Assembly: GCA_958450365.1 (NCBI GenBank) | Contig: CAUEEP010000898.1 | Coordinates: forward strand, 62,001 to 126,000 | DNA: 64,000 nucleotides | Direction: 5' to 3' | Source of the DNA: Mesorhabditis belari | Lineage: Eukaryota > Nematoda > Chromadorea > Rhabditida > Rhabditidae | Shown here: positions 11,288-22,944 of the stretch, piece by piece | How the letters are laid out: each line of letters starts with the position of its first letter | Numbering within the stretch: position 1 is the stretch's first letter | Translations under genes and position numbers: made by a program | The notes under the pieces: model-generated | What the model was told of the DNA's origin: nothing | The model's input: the letters and a program-made list of their open reading frames with translations, nothing else | Database searches by the model: none

Positions 11288-13114
11288 AGGTGCATTGCAA
11301 AATGATAGGACCACCCCTAAATTTCACATTTTTTTTTGGCTATGAAATTTAATAACGCGAAATAGCTTTTAAATCCTAGAAATATATACAAAGATAGGCA
11401 TATATACCATTTTTAACGTTATTTGAACAAATTGCAACGAAATTATAACAATTTCTTTATTTAAATTCAATTTCTGCAATTTAACAATTTAACAAAATAA
11501 TTTCTGCAAAATGATACGACCACATAAAAAAATAACAATAAATTTGAGAATAAACAAAAGAAAAACGAATGAAAAGTTCATTAATAATCAATAGATGCTC
11601 CCTTTTTCTCGATGACGTCGAGTAGTCGACTTTTCATCGAGTTCACTAAGTTTCGAAGCGTTTGTGGTGGAATTGACGTCCAAGCTTGCGAAATTGCTTT
11701 TTTTGAGTTGCGAAATCGTGTCGTAAGTCTTTCCATTAGCATAAATATTCCTCACGAGGATACCCCATAAGTTTTCCATTGGGTTTAAGTAAGGTGAGCA
11801 GGCATCGAGAAAAGCGACTTTGTGACGTTCCAGAAAAGCTTTAGTGGATTGGCTGACATGAATTGAAGCATTATCCTGTTGAAAAATATAGTGTTTCCCG
11901 CGATTTTGTGCTAGGAAAGGAAGTAGTTGATCCGCAAGGATGCCCTGGTAATCGTTCGAGTTCATGCGACAAGTCACAAATTCTAAATCAAGAACGTCAT
12001 CCACATTGAAAGCGCCCCATATCATCAGTGATTCTCCTCTGAAGTTTCGACGTCCACAAAGCATTGTATCTTTTCTCAAATCATGCCAATAGCACTTGTT
12101 GCCGTCGGGACCATCCAAATTAAATTTTTTCTTATCGCTGAAGATGACCTACAAAGAAAAAACAGTTGACAACTCAAGGCAAAAAGTTTACTTTTTTCCA
12201 ATCAATGGTGATGTGATCCCGAGCCCAAGGCATCCTTATTTTCCTTGTGTGCCGGCTTCAGTTTTGGTGCTTTCTTCATGACTGCTCTTTTGATGTAACG
12301 GATGTAACACTTGATGGCTCGAAAAAGAGTGCTTTTGTGGACGGGAGCTCCAATTTTTGCCTTGACGTCCTGTAGCGACATCACCAAATTCGACAACAGA
12401 CGTCCCATATGCCGTTCAGCGCGGACCGTGAGCTTTCGATGACGTCCCGAAGACTTTTTCTTGCCATGCTTAAAAGGATCCTTCAAGAAATTTGAGAAAA
12501 CTTGATGCGAGCGCTTCATTTTTTTGCGATCTTCCGATTCAACAACTTTCTTGCTTTCAAAATCAAAATTTTCATCTGTCCGATCCGCGAAAGCAATTTC
12601 CCACGTCCCATCTTCCTAAAAATAAAAATTAGCAAAAAGTAAGCAAAAAAATATGGTTATTACAGGTAGAAAATCAAAAAGAAACGTCCTATCATTTCGA
12701 AATAGGTGTAAAATCAAGAAATGCTTAAAAAATTTGGCTTTTTAAGTAAATTATTTGGCAAACGGGGTACTTGTGGAGTATCCGGGGGGATCTTTCAATA
12801 TCCGGTGGGGTAAAATTTTATATACGTTATACACGACCCCTTTTAAAGATATTTAGCCGTTTAAGTGATTTGGTGGCAAATTCCCTTCAAATGTAAAGAT
12901 ACTCAATTTATTCAGGTTGGTTTTTGAAAGTTTACCCCGGATCTTAAAATTTTACCCCCGGGATATTGAAAGACCCCCCCGGATACTCCACAAGTACCGC
13001 AAACGGTATTTGTGCATACTTTTGTATATAAAATTAGAATTTAAGCACCGTTTTGCATTTTTAGTTATTTAAAATCAAAAATCGAGGGTGGTCCTATCAC
13101 TTTGCAACGCACTT
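11288..13114 (-). mobile_element. Tc1-like transposon, decayed
   Basis: Inverted termini of about 30 bp (AGGTGCATTGCAAAATGATA at the left, near-complement at 13085-13114) are flanked by TA at 11286-11287 and 13115-13116. The minus-strand transposase has an N-terminal helix-turn-helix region starting MGRGKLLSRI near 12615, then RSHQVFSNFLKDP, a WARDHI box, an intron at about 12134-12190, and the catalytic region: FSDKKKF (first Asp), QQDNASIH (second Asp), NPMENLWG (Glu). At least two single-base frameshifts, near 12528 and 12232, break the frame, so this copy is probably inactive. The spacing between second Asp and Glu is 32 residues, not the usual 34, because two residues before the SPxLNP box are missing. 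A separate MITE is nested at 12766-12998. Confidence 0.88.
12766..12998. mobile_element. 233-bp MITE nested in the Tc1-like element
   Basis: Inverted ends start GGTACTTGTGGAGTATCC. An 8-bp direct repeat GCAAACGG flanks both sides (12758-12765 and 12999-13006). The arms run through most of the element, with GGGGTAAAATTTTA facing its complement in the middle. The 8-bp duplication fits hAT or Merlin-type elements rather than Tc1/mariner. It inserted after the host Tc1 element arrived. Confidence 0.85.
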
Positions 13115-13116
13115 TA

Positions 13117-13755
13117 TAACCTTTTCTCATTCACTATTACGTTTTCCAAGGACTCTTTGCAAAAAACGTTCTAACCTTTTCTTTTCACCCAATTTACCCG
13201 TCTAGAGAACTCAAATTGACAGGTTTATTTTAAGAAGACCATAATTTTTGAAAGTTAACGCGTTTACTGTACAAATTTCTGGCGAATTTATCAGGTCTTA
13301 GAACTTCTTCGCTTATAAAATTCCGCATATATTAGATTTCCAAGCAAGTCTTTGCACAGGTTTTAACTGAAATTTCCTAAAAAACAAATCCACCAATTTA
13401 AGAACACCTTATTCTATTATTTACAAGTCGACTCGAAGAAATAGAAATTTTTGAAAAATAGTTTATCAAAAAAATTTGCGAAGAAGTTATGGCTTGGCTT
13501 TTGAGGAACTTTTTCTTTTTCAGAAACACGGTAACGTGCAAACTTATTCTTTCTTTCTAACCTAATACAAATCTCTAGCAAATTTATCAGTTCGTAGAAC
13601 TTGAAATTACCCTTGTTATTCGCTTGAAAAATTTCCACACATGTCTGTCTACTGGATTGTAAAACAGTAAAATGAAAAATAGTTAGAGCCAAACTTTGAA
13701 GCGTAGTAAAGTCAGTAAATCAAAACTTTATTGTCGCCAAATTTCCTCTATTTAT
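13117..13755. other. Intergenic gap, 3' of sphingomyelinase
   Basis: AT-rich sequence between the Tc1-like element and the stop codon of the sphingomyelinase gene. One 91-codon minus-strand frame (13417-13692) is rich in Phe and Lys and looks like chance. I see no RNA gene or regulatory site. Confidence 0.5.
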
Positions 13756-16700
13756 TCATTTTTTACTGCTTGGACAGAAATGTTTCTCATCGAAAGAACG
13801 AGCCGACCTCATTGCACACGTGAATCCACCCCGACACTCATCCTCGAATGGACACATCTTTTTGTAATTCGCATTTCGATAGTAGTTTCTGAATGAGAAT
13901 TTGAACCACTTTACACCGAAGACAGAGATAAAACCTCAGTCCCTTACTAGCAGCATCTCAAAAGCCGTTTGAACTTACGTATGGAACTTCTTGAAGAGCT
14001 CGAAATCGGTATCAAATCTCTTGGCCAGAGCGCTCCAACTCTCAGGCGATAAGTCAAGCATTTGGTATTCTTTCTGAAATTGGGTGATGGAAAGTAAAAA
14101 AAATAAAACTCTTATTTAGCTATGTTATTGATATTTTCCAAACTTTTGCATTGTAGAGAAGTTGCCAATTCGGTTCCTGATTCGCTTGATTGGCCTGGTT
14201 CACGTCTCCCCAATAGGTGTCGGACTCAAGCACCGTCTAAATGTTGATCTTCTTAGAATAAGAAAACATGAATGATCAAAGCCTCATCACCAACTTACAT
14301 AGGTGCTGCCAGAGTAAGCTCCATCAATGGTGTAAATTCGATATGATGGATTCAAGAAATCGTATGTGGTAAGTGAAGGAGCAATGAAGTTGAAATGTGT
14401 TGCCCGCTTGGTTGGATCGGCGTTTTCATAGAAAACCTGGTGAATAAAAGAATAGAGTAAGGCATAAGGCTGGTGGGACACTTGTCGGTGTAGCTTATTG
14501 GTTCACCAGGTAAGCGAGAGGTCGCGGGTTCGAATCCCGGCGCCGACCATGTTTTGTACTCCCAGCCCAACCCATAAAAGGACCAACTATAGGCCCTTAT
14601 CAAGTAAGGCTCAAACCTCAAAATGATCGTAGTGAGTATGGCCATAGAATTGAGCTGTGATCGTGTTCTCGAAGCTAAACTAGTTTGATAGAAGCTGAGA
14701 GCTTATAATCTGCTAAACTAGACCAAATTCTAAGCTTGAAGTTTACCGATTTACGATTTCATAGTAGTTGGTTGACCATCCTTTGAGACAATAAGTGACT
14801 CCAGATGGAACATGAGAGATTATATGCACCTAAGATTTTATTAGTCAGTCATAATGACGATTCACTTTTTACTTTTTCACCCTTGGCTTCGGAATCGAGA
14901 AGTTGTTCAACCAACCATTGAAGAGTTCCATCTGGATCAACTTGATTCAAGTAATTGAAACTGAATGCTCAAGAATCTTTGGATAAATTTGAATTAACTC
15001 ACAAGTTGAAAGTAGAGCAATAGACGCTGTTGATGGAGATCAGTTTTAGGTTTTGCTTGATGTAGGTTGCATAAGAAGCACGACTAAATTTAGCTTTGAA
15101 TCAAAGCTAAACATAAAGTTAACTATTGGAACTTTTTGCTACAATTGAACCCACTATCGAACATCATTCACAGCTTGTGGAGTGATATCCGGTGCCCATG
15201 CATCGGCCAACGCATCGTACAACCATTGTGGACTGTGCGTATCATAGCCATCCATCGTGTGAGCTGGCATTCTAAAGCCAGTTTGAAATTGATGGTCTGG
15301 CTTAAAGCTTAAAGTTTAAACTCACGCATCAGATGGGACACCCTCATGATTGCCAATTGCTTGATAGATTGGAGTGTGAGGGAAGAACTCGCGCAAAACT
15401 GCTGTGATATTCTCAATGTTGGCTTTTGTTCTGTCTTGGGTGTAGTCCCAGATGTCGTGCGCTTCGAAGTCTCCAGTTACGATGATGTAGTCAAGCTTAA
15501 GACAGAGATATCATTATTTAAATGCTGTTATAAGCTTGAGCTCTTGCCGGATCAAAGAGAGTTGTAAAAACTGAAGGTCTTAAAGCTTAATAATCGTGGC
15601 CTATCTTCACTAAAAAATTTTATTCGAGAAAATTCATTTTTTCCCTTGTCTATTTGTTAAATTTATTGGTAGAAATGATAAAAATGAATTGGAAAAATGA
15701 GCTCAAAATAGAGTTTATTCACATTTCGCGTGGCCAGCTTTCGCTTTCTAGGGCTTTTTTCTGTATTTTATATTTTCTTTTGGGTTTTTGGTGCTTTTAT
15801 ATGTGTCATAAAAGTTTCATTTCAGGTTAAACAATGTCGGATGAGGAGGAATTTATCTCGAAACCCCAAGTATCTTCTGGAAGTATTCGAATAGCTGGAA
15901 TTATTTCTTCAACATTGTCACCTTTGTTGTTGGGCACTTCGTGGAAAAACTGCCGGAAAAGGAAGAAAAATTCAGTGGACGGAAAACGGCACAAATTTTA
16001 CCGCCACAACAAGATGCTCGTGCCAAAAGTATGGTCGCATTCGTTGGTCGGGTCAAAAATTTATCGAAGGCACTGACTAGGGAATTTTGTTAGCTTATCG
16101 TGGTTTTTGACTCGGGAAATAGCCTATCTGATGCAGTTTTTCACGCTGATTCCAAATCTGCAATCAGTTTTTGCCAAACGCTTCTCTATAGCGAGTCAAC
16201 GGCCTCGGTGGTGTTGTGGTTAGTGCGCGCATCTGCCGGGCCTTGGTCCTTTTGGACCCCGAGGGTTCGAGTCCACGCGCGCACTAACCACTACACCACT
16301 GAGGCCGTTGACTCGCGATAGAAAAGCGTTTGGCAAAAACTGATTGCAGATTTGGAATCAGCGTGAAAAACTGCATCAGATAGGCTATTTCCCGAGTCAA
16401 AAAGCCACGATAAGTTAACAAAATTCCCTAGTGAGACTCAGACTGGAAATCTTGCCGTCACGGCTACGGCACAAGTTGCCCCAATTGGACATCCAGATCT
16501 AGAGTCGTTTTTCTCTTCTCTAGATATGTCATTTCTTTCGAAGCAACATTGCCTGAAACTCTTCAAGTTTTACGTCTTGTCTAGTGTTGAGGCGAAATAT
16601 CAACAACAGCAGCAAGAAATTTTAATAGGATTGCCAAAGTCGATCAAGATCGCAATGGACGGTCAATACGATTCGCCGATTCACCGAGATAACTTTTTAT

Positions 16701-18751
16701 CAGTCTTGTCGATTGAGTACTTTTTTAGTTAGCCATATTGTAGTTTATAAGAAATGGTGCTTTTTAAGAATTTTTTATTGCTCACCTTTTCGGTTTGATT
16801 GATATGCTTCATCGCGCTCACGTAGGTTTGGAATGGAATGTCACATTTCATTGGTGATCCCCACGGACCGGCTGGTGTTTTAATGGCTAAAATTAGCTTG
16901 CTTGAAAATTTTTTCAATCTATTCATTCTGTTTTTGACTTGTTTTCTTTACCTTTCTTCTCCCGATCTCCAGCTGCTGGTGGATAGTTTCTGCAACAAAG
17001 AGCATAGGTTCCAAAGGCATCAAGACCCTTCCCATCGGTGCAATCTAAACTTCGAAAGTTACTGTACCCTATAAATTAAAATCTTCGTTCAGTTCTTGAT
17101 CTAAATTGTTTTTTTCTTTGTCTTTACCTGCTTCCGATCCAACCTCATACCATCGATCGATGTGAATGTCGGATAGATGAAGCACTCTCATTGTTGGTTT
17201 ACCGTTCTGAAAACTTTTGAAATAACACCTTGCCAAATTATTTACTTGTGGTCTTGGCCATGGTTTCACAGCCGGTTTATTGCCAGGAATTGTCATATTC
17301 CAAAGTTCTTGTAATGGGTTGTCCGAGTGACCACAGTCTGTAAGTAAAAGTTCTTTCAATCAAAACGCTATTCTGAATCAACTTCAAACTTTCAGAAGAG
17401 TTTTTGCAAAAAATCACCATCAATGAATGCTCCGCAAACTTCTTCAGGAGTAAAGACGGCTCTTTGAAGAACAAACACGATTTCGGGCTGAAGTTGCAAT
17501 TTTCTAACAAACTACAGTACTGGACAATGAAATATCATATTTGAAAAATGATCGTCACTTTCGCGCGTCTGTAACTCCCTTGTCTTTGAGTTTAAACTAT
17601 TAGTGTTATACATTTTCTGAAAGCTCTTTTCAATAGAGTGTGCTCCTCGTGAGTAAGTAATTACTCGAGTAAATTTGCATGAGTAATTGTCGAGTAATGC
17701 GTTTTCTAAAAAGTTCTTCCTTTCCTTTTTCATTGTTCTGTTTTTCATGACTCTTTTTAGTTAGAAAACTGTTAAATTGAATTGATTTCAAATTTAGTCC
17801 ATGTCCATCGAAGTGATCCCCGTTTCTTTTGCATTTTGTTATATCCGATGGACGTACAGTACTGGACAATGAAATATGATATTTGAAAAACGATCGTCAC
17901 TTTCGCGCGTCTGTAACTCCCTTGTCTTTGAGTTTAAACTATTAGTGTTATACATTTTCTGAAAGCTCTTTTCAAGGGCTACACAATGGTAATATTAATA
18001 TTTAGAAAGATGGTAAAGACAAGGGAGCTACAGACGCGCGAAAGTGACGATCGTTTTTCAAATATGATATTTCATTGTCCAGTAGCGTAGCTCTGCACAA
18101 CACTAGTAAATATTGAAATTTTGTTTGCTTTTGAAGTAAAAGATATAATTTTGTTCTTCAATTTTGTTCAAAACCTACTCCAAATATCTCCACCATTCCT
18201 TTGCAAACATAGGGTTGTTCAATGTTGAGGTTTATGCAGATGTTTCTGAAAATTTCAGTAATTAACTAAAGCTTTGCTTAAGATCATCTTGTGTTTAATT
18301 TTCTTTACTACTTACTCAATCACTTGAAAAATCTCCTCATCAGTATTGTTGTTCTTGATCATTGATTGAATTGCGTCCACAACTAACGTGCAAAGTCCAC
18401 AAGAGGCTGATCGCACTTCAGGATCAGGACTCTTCACAAAGCTCCATAATGTCTTTCCTAACTGAAAATTTCATTCTAAATTATTGATTTTATTAATTTT
18501 TAAACTCTTGAGGCAAAAATGAAAGACTTTCCGTTGAAAACATGAATCCCAGCAATCAATTCTTCGACTCCGAGAACCCTTACGAACTTTCACTTTATAT
18601 CTCATCCATTTTAAGAGCAAAGGAAATCAATGACAGAAAAACTTACGTAATGTCGACTGAACTTTGCATCTTTTGGTATCCGAGAATCATGAACGATCAA
18701 TCCAGCTATGGCAAGTGATGAGAAAAAGAATACAAAAAGAAGAGATTTCAT
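13756..18751 (-). CDS. asm: Secreted acid sphingomyelinase
   Basis: Eighteen minus-strand exons: 18647-18751, 18316-18461, 18179-18245, 17418-17511, 17246-17337, 17128-17206, 16952-17068, 16786-16886, 15326-15495, 15155-15271, 15003-15083, 14873-14960, 14747-14829, 14617-14674, 14299-14436, 14144-14236, 13979-14073, 13756-13888, giving about 618 residues. It has a signal peptide (MKSLLFVFFFSSLAIAG), then a saposin-B domain with paired cysteines (SCGLCTLVVD), then a calcineurin-like phosphoesterase domain with metal-binding motifs LSDIHID, TGDFEAHD, GNHE and GHTHYDHF. It should hydrolyse sphingomyelin to ceramide and phosphocholine, using zinc, in lysosomes or outside the cell; the C-terminal domain has conserved cysteines. 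Length fits the family, and nematodes usually have several asm paralogues, so the exact orthologue is open. The stop codon overlaps the polyadenylation signal (TGAATAAA), giving a very short 3' UTR. Introns 3, 8 and 14 carry transposon insertions. Confidence 0.93.
14487..14552 (+). other. tRNA-like relic in asm intron 14
   Basis: The acceptor-stem halves GTCGGTG and CGCCGAC pair, the A-box-like TAGCTTATTGG and the B-box GGTTCGAATCC are present, and CA follows the 3' end. The whole is only about 64 nt and no anticodon arm can be drawn, so it is a deleted tRNA or the head of a tRNA-derived SINE, not a working tRNA gene. Confidence 0.6.
16068..16437. mobile_element. Foldback element with tRNA-like core (copy 1)
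   Basis: Two arms of about 160 bp match as inverted repeats with only a few differences, for example CTAGGGAATTTTGTTA at 16078 and its complement ending near 16432. The arms extend inward through CGGCCTC...GTGGTGT and GTGGTTAGTGCGCGC, which resemble a tRNA acceptor stem and D arm. The central loop of about 46 nt holds the B-box GGGTTCGAGTCC. The element lies in intron 8 of asm, next to an 80-codon open frame beginning MSDEEEFISK (15834-16076) that may belong to the same insertion. No transposase is visible. Confidence 0.8.
17512..18087. mobile_element. MITE insertions at the 3' splice site of asm intron 3
   Basis: The terminal sequence CAGTACTGGACAATGAAATA occurs at 17515 and again at about 17858, and inverted at about 18066-18086. 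So there is one 230-bp element with two ends (about 17857-18087) and a second, longer partial copy (17515-17856). TA next to the first end suggests Tc1/mariner type. In the gene's direction the first terminus directly abuts the TAG acceptor of exon 4. Confidence 0.75.
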
Positions 18752-19951
18752 TTATTTGCCTTAAAAATTTAAACAATGAATAGACTGGGTGCGGATTTTT
18801 TTTAGTTGATTTTTGAGGACGTAATTACAAGAGAGATAACAGATTTATTGCAGAAAGTTGGTCCAGAAAAGAGTGTAGGACACACATTTCCGTAACAAGA
18901 AGCCTAGCTTATCGTGGAAAGAACAGTTTATTGGGTTTGTAAAAAAGGGGAAGAGATGCAAGGGTAATGACTTGAAATCACTTGAAATCACTACAAAACA
19001 TAGCCGAATGAGAAATGGAATGGAGTTTGAAGCTGCAGATGAGCTAGAAAAGCTTCCAAACTAGTGCAGTCTATTAACTATTAGTTAGTTGGGGCGAAAA
19101 TTTTGAAGATATACAGTAATACTATAATTCTACGCAGTCTACTGGTAACTTTGGATAGAAATCTCAGTCATAACAAGTCAAACAAGTCAAACAGACCAAA
19201 AACTCAGGTCGATAACGTTGAAATTCGAAGACTGGGACTTTTTCAAGTATTTTGTACTGATTTCATGCTTTTTATAGATTCTTTTGTAGATTTTTATAGA
19301 TACAAGAGCGTTTTTCGGTCTTTACATTCACTAAAGAGTTCAGAAAATTCGCAAAAAGATCTTGATAAAAGTAATTAATCTGAAGCTAGTGATACCGGTT
19401 TTACCAGCTCAATTCTTGAACATTAAATAAACTTTTGTTTTATACCGTGTTCAACTTGTGCCTGCTCCTCCCTATAGTCCTGATTTGAATGTGATCGAGA
19501 ACCATTGAAGGGGAAACTATTCGGATCAAAAGTGGAGCTTTGGTACTTCATCCGTCGAGTCTGGACAACTATTGGACCCCAAATTCTACGTGATCTGGCT
19601 GACAGCATGCCAAGGAGAATTCAAGCAGTAATTGCGGCTCGCGGAGGACCTACTAAGTATTGATTTCATAATGTTTTTCTCACATGTTAAAAGACTTTTG
19701 TCCATCAATTTTTGGCTCAATTTTTGTTTTATTAAAAAGTTCATGACACCTGATAAATTGTTAAATCCATCTTTTTGTAATGTAAAATTAGAGATAATAA
19801 GCTCTTTAAATCTTTTAACCGTTTGCAAATTGGTCGAATTTGGACCAAGATATACAAAGAACAAACTTCTAAAAACCAACATTAAAAGACTTTTGTCCAT
19901 GACTGTATCTATATAATCACACAATTTATTTAAAAAGAATTCTCTTTAAAA
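18752..19951. other. Upstream region of asm with transposon remnant
   Basis: This contains the presumed asm promoter and the Tc1-like fragment described separately. The 91-codon plus frame at 19103-19378 has low-complexity Ser/Lys sequence and no recognisable domain, so I do not call it. Confidence 0.4.
19443..19661 (+). pseudogene. Tc1-like transposase C-terminal fragment
   Basis: The plus strand reads [13 protein letters not shown] and, after a frameshift, the typical Tc1 C-terminal end: GKLFGSK..., LRDLADSMPRRIQAVI, then ARGGPTKY and a stop. This is the 3' end of the catalytic core with the Glu-containing box. A terminal-repeat-like sequence (AAAAGACTTTTGTCCAT) occurs at 19688 and 19883. 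No matching left end is seen, so the element is 5'-truncated. Confidence 0.75.
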
Positions 19952-20260
19952 TCACGAAAATACATGGCTCTCACATATTTCATCCTTTGTGAACTTTCCG
20001 AACGGATTTTTCCAATTGTCGTTTATGAGCACGACTTTGCCGGCGTTTATTGTAGTTGATTGCAGCAAATGGCGAAGATTCTAAAGAAAAACATTTATCA
20101 GCTTTTAGTAAGACTTTGGCTTATTTTTGATGGTAAAACCTACTTTGACAGGAACTTTCTCTGAAACTTTTGCTTTTTGCCTTTTGCCTTTTGCAAGCCT
20201 CTCATGCCTTGTAAATATTCTTTTGATTTCTTCAGTGATGCACAAGAATAATGTCTTCAT
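19952..20260 (-). CDS. Small two-exon hypothetical protein, 81 residues
   Basis: Exon 1 (20144-20260) begins MKTLFLCITEEIKRIFTRHE and is followed by a very basic run (KGKRQKAKVSEK). Exon 2 (19952-20080) reads NLRHLLQSTTINAGKVVLIN, continues with WKNPFGKFTKDEIC, and stops. The donor GTAGGT and acceptor CTTTAG keep phase 0. I recognise no family. The intron size and composition fit real genes here, but the protein is short. Confidence 0.4.
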
Positions 20261-20322
20261 TTTTGATCTCACAAAAGCTAAACAAGACAAGAACTAGATT
20301 ACAAACGAATCAAACCCAGATA

Positions 20323-20467
20323 ATGAAAGATGAACGTAAAGCCTAACTTTTCTGAACACTCCCAGGTGTTCCTCATCACCACTCCATCTGGCCATCTCGT
20401 TTTTGTTTTCATCTTTCTATCCTTATCCTTTCCAACCAAGTGCTCGATTATCCAATGTCTAAGTCAC
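20323..20467 (+). repeat. Dispersed direct repeat, copy 1
   Basis: About 140 bp from GATGAACGTAAAGCCTAACT to TAAGTCACCCC closely match 27926-28064 in the same orientation, with small indels. Neither copy codes for a recognisable protein. Both lie upstream of a gene (20551 and 28320), so they may be duplicated promoter or repeat sequence. Confidence 0.8.
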
Positions 20468-20550
20468 CCCATTTTTATATTTTATTTTGTCTTATTTTTT
20501 ACAATTAATTTGTACTAATTGTAAGTGTTATAACAAATCTTTCAGAAAGA

Positions 20551-20916
20551 ATGCCCGTGGTTCAACCATGCCTGATTAAGTGTTCAAACGAATTTGTCTC
20601 AAGGGTCGTCTACATTGACTACAATGGTTCAAATGACCGCTCGAACATTCGCAAAAGCCTAACTACTGAGATGAAAAAGCTAGATTGGTACCCAAAAGAT
20701 AAGTTCACTACCTTTATTTTCTTCAAACGAAATGACACCGCTGGTTGGAAACCGGAAGAAGAAGTCGAAAAAGCAATCCATCTCACCCGAGAAGCCCATA
20801 AACAAGTCAAGCCTGATTTCCAATTTGCTATTTTGAAGCCTGTTAGTCTTTGCGGAATTGATGATAATGTTCCTGATTTTACTAATCTTTTTGCTAACAT
20901 ACCCATTAATGAGTAA
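20551..20916 (+). CDS. Single-exon hypothetical protein, 121 residues
   Basis: The frame opens MPVVQPCLIKCSNEFV and ends with a stop at 20914-20916; AATAAA follows at 20983-20988. The sequence CTTTCAG ends 6 nt before the ATG, like a nematode trans-splice acceptor. Composition is balanced, with a charged middle segment (KPEEEVEKAIHLTREAHK) that looks helical, alternating with likely strands, suggesting a small alpha/beta soluble protein. No signal peptide or membrane segment. I recognise no family. Confidence 0.65.
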   Translation: MPVVQPCLIKCSNEFVSRVVYIDYNGSNDRSNIRKSLTTEMKKLDWYPKDKFTTFIFFKRNDTAGWKPEEEVEKAIHLTREAHKQVKPDFQFAILKPVSLCGIDDNVPDFTNLFANIPINE

Positions 20917-20989
20917 ACTTTTGGGCTTTATTGTATTGGCGTTCTAAGATTTGCTTTTGTTATTTGAATCAGTTTTCATATAAATAAAA

Positions 20990-22359
20990 ATTTGTTGAGA
21001 AAACAAAAAATACGAATGAATTTAAAAGCAAAATAGCAGCAAAAACAGACAAATCATTTACAAAACAGGTAAATCATTTATAACGATAATAATGAAACTT
21101 CTAAAATGCCTAAAAGAAATACATACTTATGTAATTGGGTTAACTTTTTTAAATGCATTTCCTCCACAGCAAGCCTTTTCCTAGCCGGCCTTTTTTCTAT
21201 GATGTGACTTGTTTACTCGTCCACCTTCCAAAAGCACCGTTATTTTCCATTCTTTTCGAATTCTGGTAGTAGTTTGGTTTTACAAAGTCATAAAGGAGAA
21301 AAATGGGAAAAGGGAATTGGTCAACGACGGCTCAAGTTTCGGCCTTCCAATTCACGTTTCTCATTTCGAGAGACGAGATTATTTAAAAGCATCAAGCACT
21401 ATTAGGTGAGAGATTAAAATAAAGCATTGATTGAATAAAAAGTTCTATGTTCTATGATTGAAATGATACTAAGTAAATGCCATACGGTTGATGATTTCAT
21501 TTCATTTGGTACTTTACTTAAGTCTCTTGTCGTTTGGTTCAATGCCATCTTGCGAGCCTAATCTTTACTCAACAGTAGGTATTGTTGCGAAATTTGTATT
21601 TCAGAGGTTTTGTGAGCATTTTTGCAGAAAGAGATCTAATGATTTTTGGTTGATCTAATGATTTAATGAACGAGCAAATCTGAAAGTGGGGTTCAAATTT
21701 GCTCGTTCAATGAAAATCCGAATCGAATCGATCCAAAAATTTGCATATTTCAAAGTAAAGACCAATATTTTTTTATACACAGTCTAAAGCTGTTCTATTT
21801 TTTTATTTCCTAATCCGAATCGATGATCTTGAACTTTGTTTTATGTTTCATAACCGCCTTCTTGTTCTCCATTCCACACCTTTCCCCACTCATTCCTCTC
21901 TTCCCATGTCGATAGTTCATTCTCGTTCGGGGTTGTAATTTCTTTTCAACGACGCTGCAGCTTTCAAAATGCATAAAGTGAAACCCATATTAACTAGCTT
22001 ATTATTGGAAATTTTTAAAGTTGGCTTCCTTTTTTGTTTATCTGACAATAAGCGCAAATTCTTACCCAATTAAAATAGCCAAATTTGTCAAACTTCTTTG
22101 ATTTCATGCTAAGAAATGCCAATTCCCATGTTTTCTTTTCACAAGTGTGGACTAGATCTTGGGTAGTTGCCATTGCGGAATTGCCAATGGCAATGATACT
22201 ACCCCAATAGCATTCATTGGGGTAACAGGACAACTGTCAAACCAAGCTTAAGATAAAGATCCAATCTTATTCATATTGATCTATTCATTCATAAAGAATC
22301 TATTCTTATTTGATAAGAATTCCTATTCCTTATTTGATCCATTTTCTAAATCCCTATCA
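20990..22359. other. Gene-poor stretch
   Basis: No convincing gene. Frames at 21209-21409 and 22015-22233 lack supporting splice sites or recognisable domains. I see no RNA gene or inverted repeat. Confidence 0.45.
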
Positions 22360-22944
22360 ATGTCTAAACAACCAGGAAAAGACGATCAGCTTAGACAATT
22401 GACACCAAATTTTTTGAAGTCTTTCCTAAGTAAAATTGGTCTACAAAAGCCAGAAGAAAGTAAGTTTAATGAAAAAGTTATCAACTAACCTGATTGGTTC
22501 GAATAAAAAACAAATTTGACCTATGATTTCTAAAGTTTTAAGCTAAATGCTTAAGCTAAGAGCTAAATGGCACAAGTCTAACCAGATTTTCTTCGGTCTA
22601 GATAAACCAATCTTTTATCTATCTTTTACATCAATTCTTTACCATTGATGTTATTCTGGTTCAGTATTGATTTTCTCGTAACGAGTTTTCCCCTCTTTTC
22701 ACAGCAATCTTTCACAGAGATCATCCATTCCACTTTCACAAAAAAACTAGTAAAAATTGTAAATCCTTTTTGTGCTTTCTTCCTTCTTGCTTGGATTTCG
22801 AGAGTTTATCGATTGCTTAACAAAAACTCTCATTTTCGAGCCAATAAACTCTCTCAAGCAAACGAAATTGACAAGTTTTTGACGGAAAACTATTCCTATC
22901 TCTCGTTCAAATCTTTATTTTGCTTTTTGTTGCGAAACTATTGA
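22360..22944 (+). CDS. Two-exon hypothetical protein with a membrane segment
   Basis: Exon 1 (22360-22459) reads MSKQPGKDDQLRQLTPNFLK and ends at GTAAGT. Exon 2 (22718-22944) follows a TTTCACAG acceptor and stays in phase. The joined product is about 108 residues, with one hydrophobic stretch (NPFCAFFLLAWISRVY) and a basic neighbourhood. No family recognised; the exon 2 acceptor is one of two possible. Confidence 0.4.

Noticed and set aside
14352..14645. 97-codon minus frame with SAPGFEPATSRL
   Set aside because: That string is a common translation of a tRNA-derived SINE read in reverse; the real exons of asm lie on both sides.
15834..16076. 80-codon frame MSDEEEFISK as an independent gene
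   Set aside because: It lies inside asm intron 8 beside the foldback element, has no partner exon and no domain, so it is only noted with that element.
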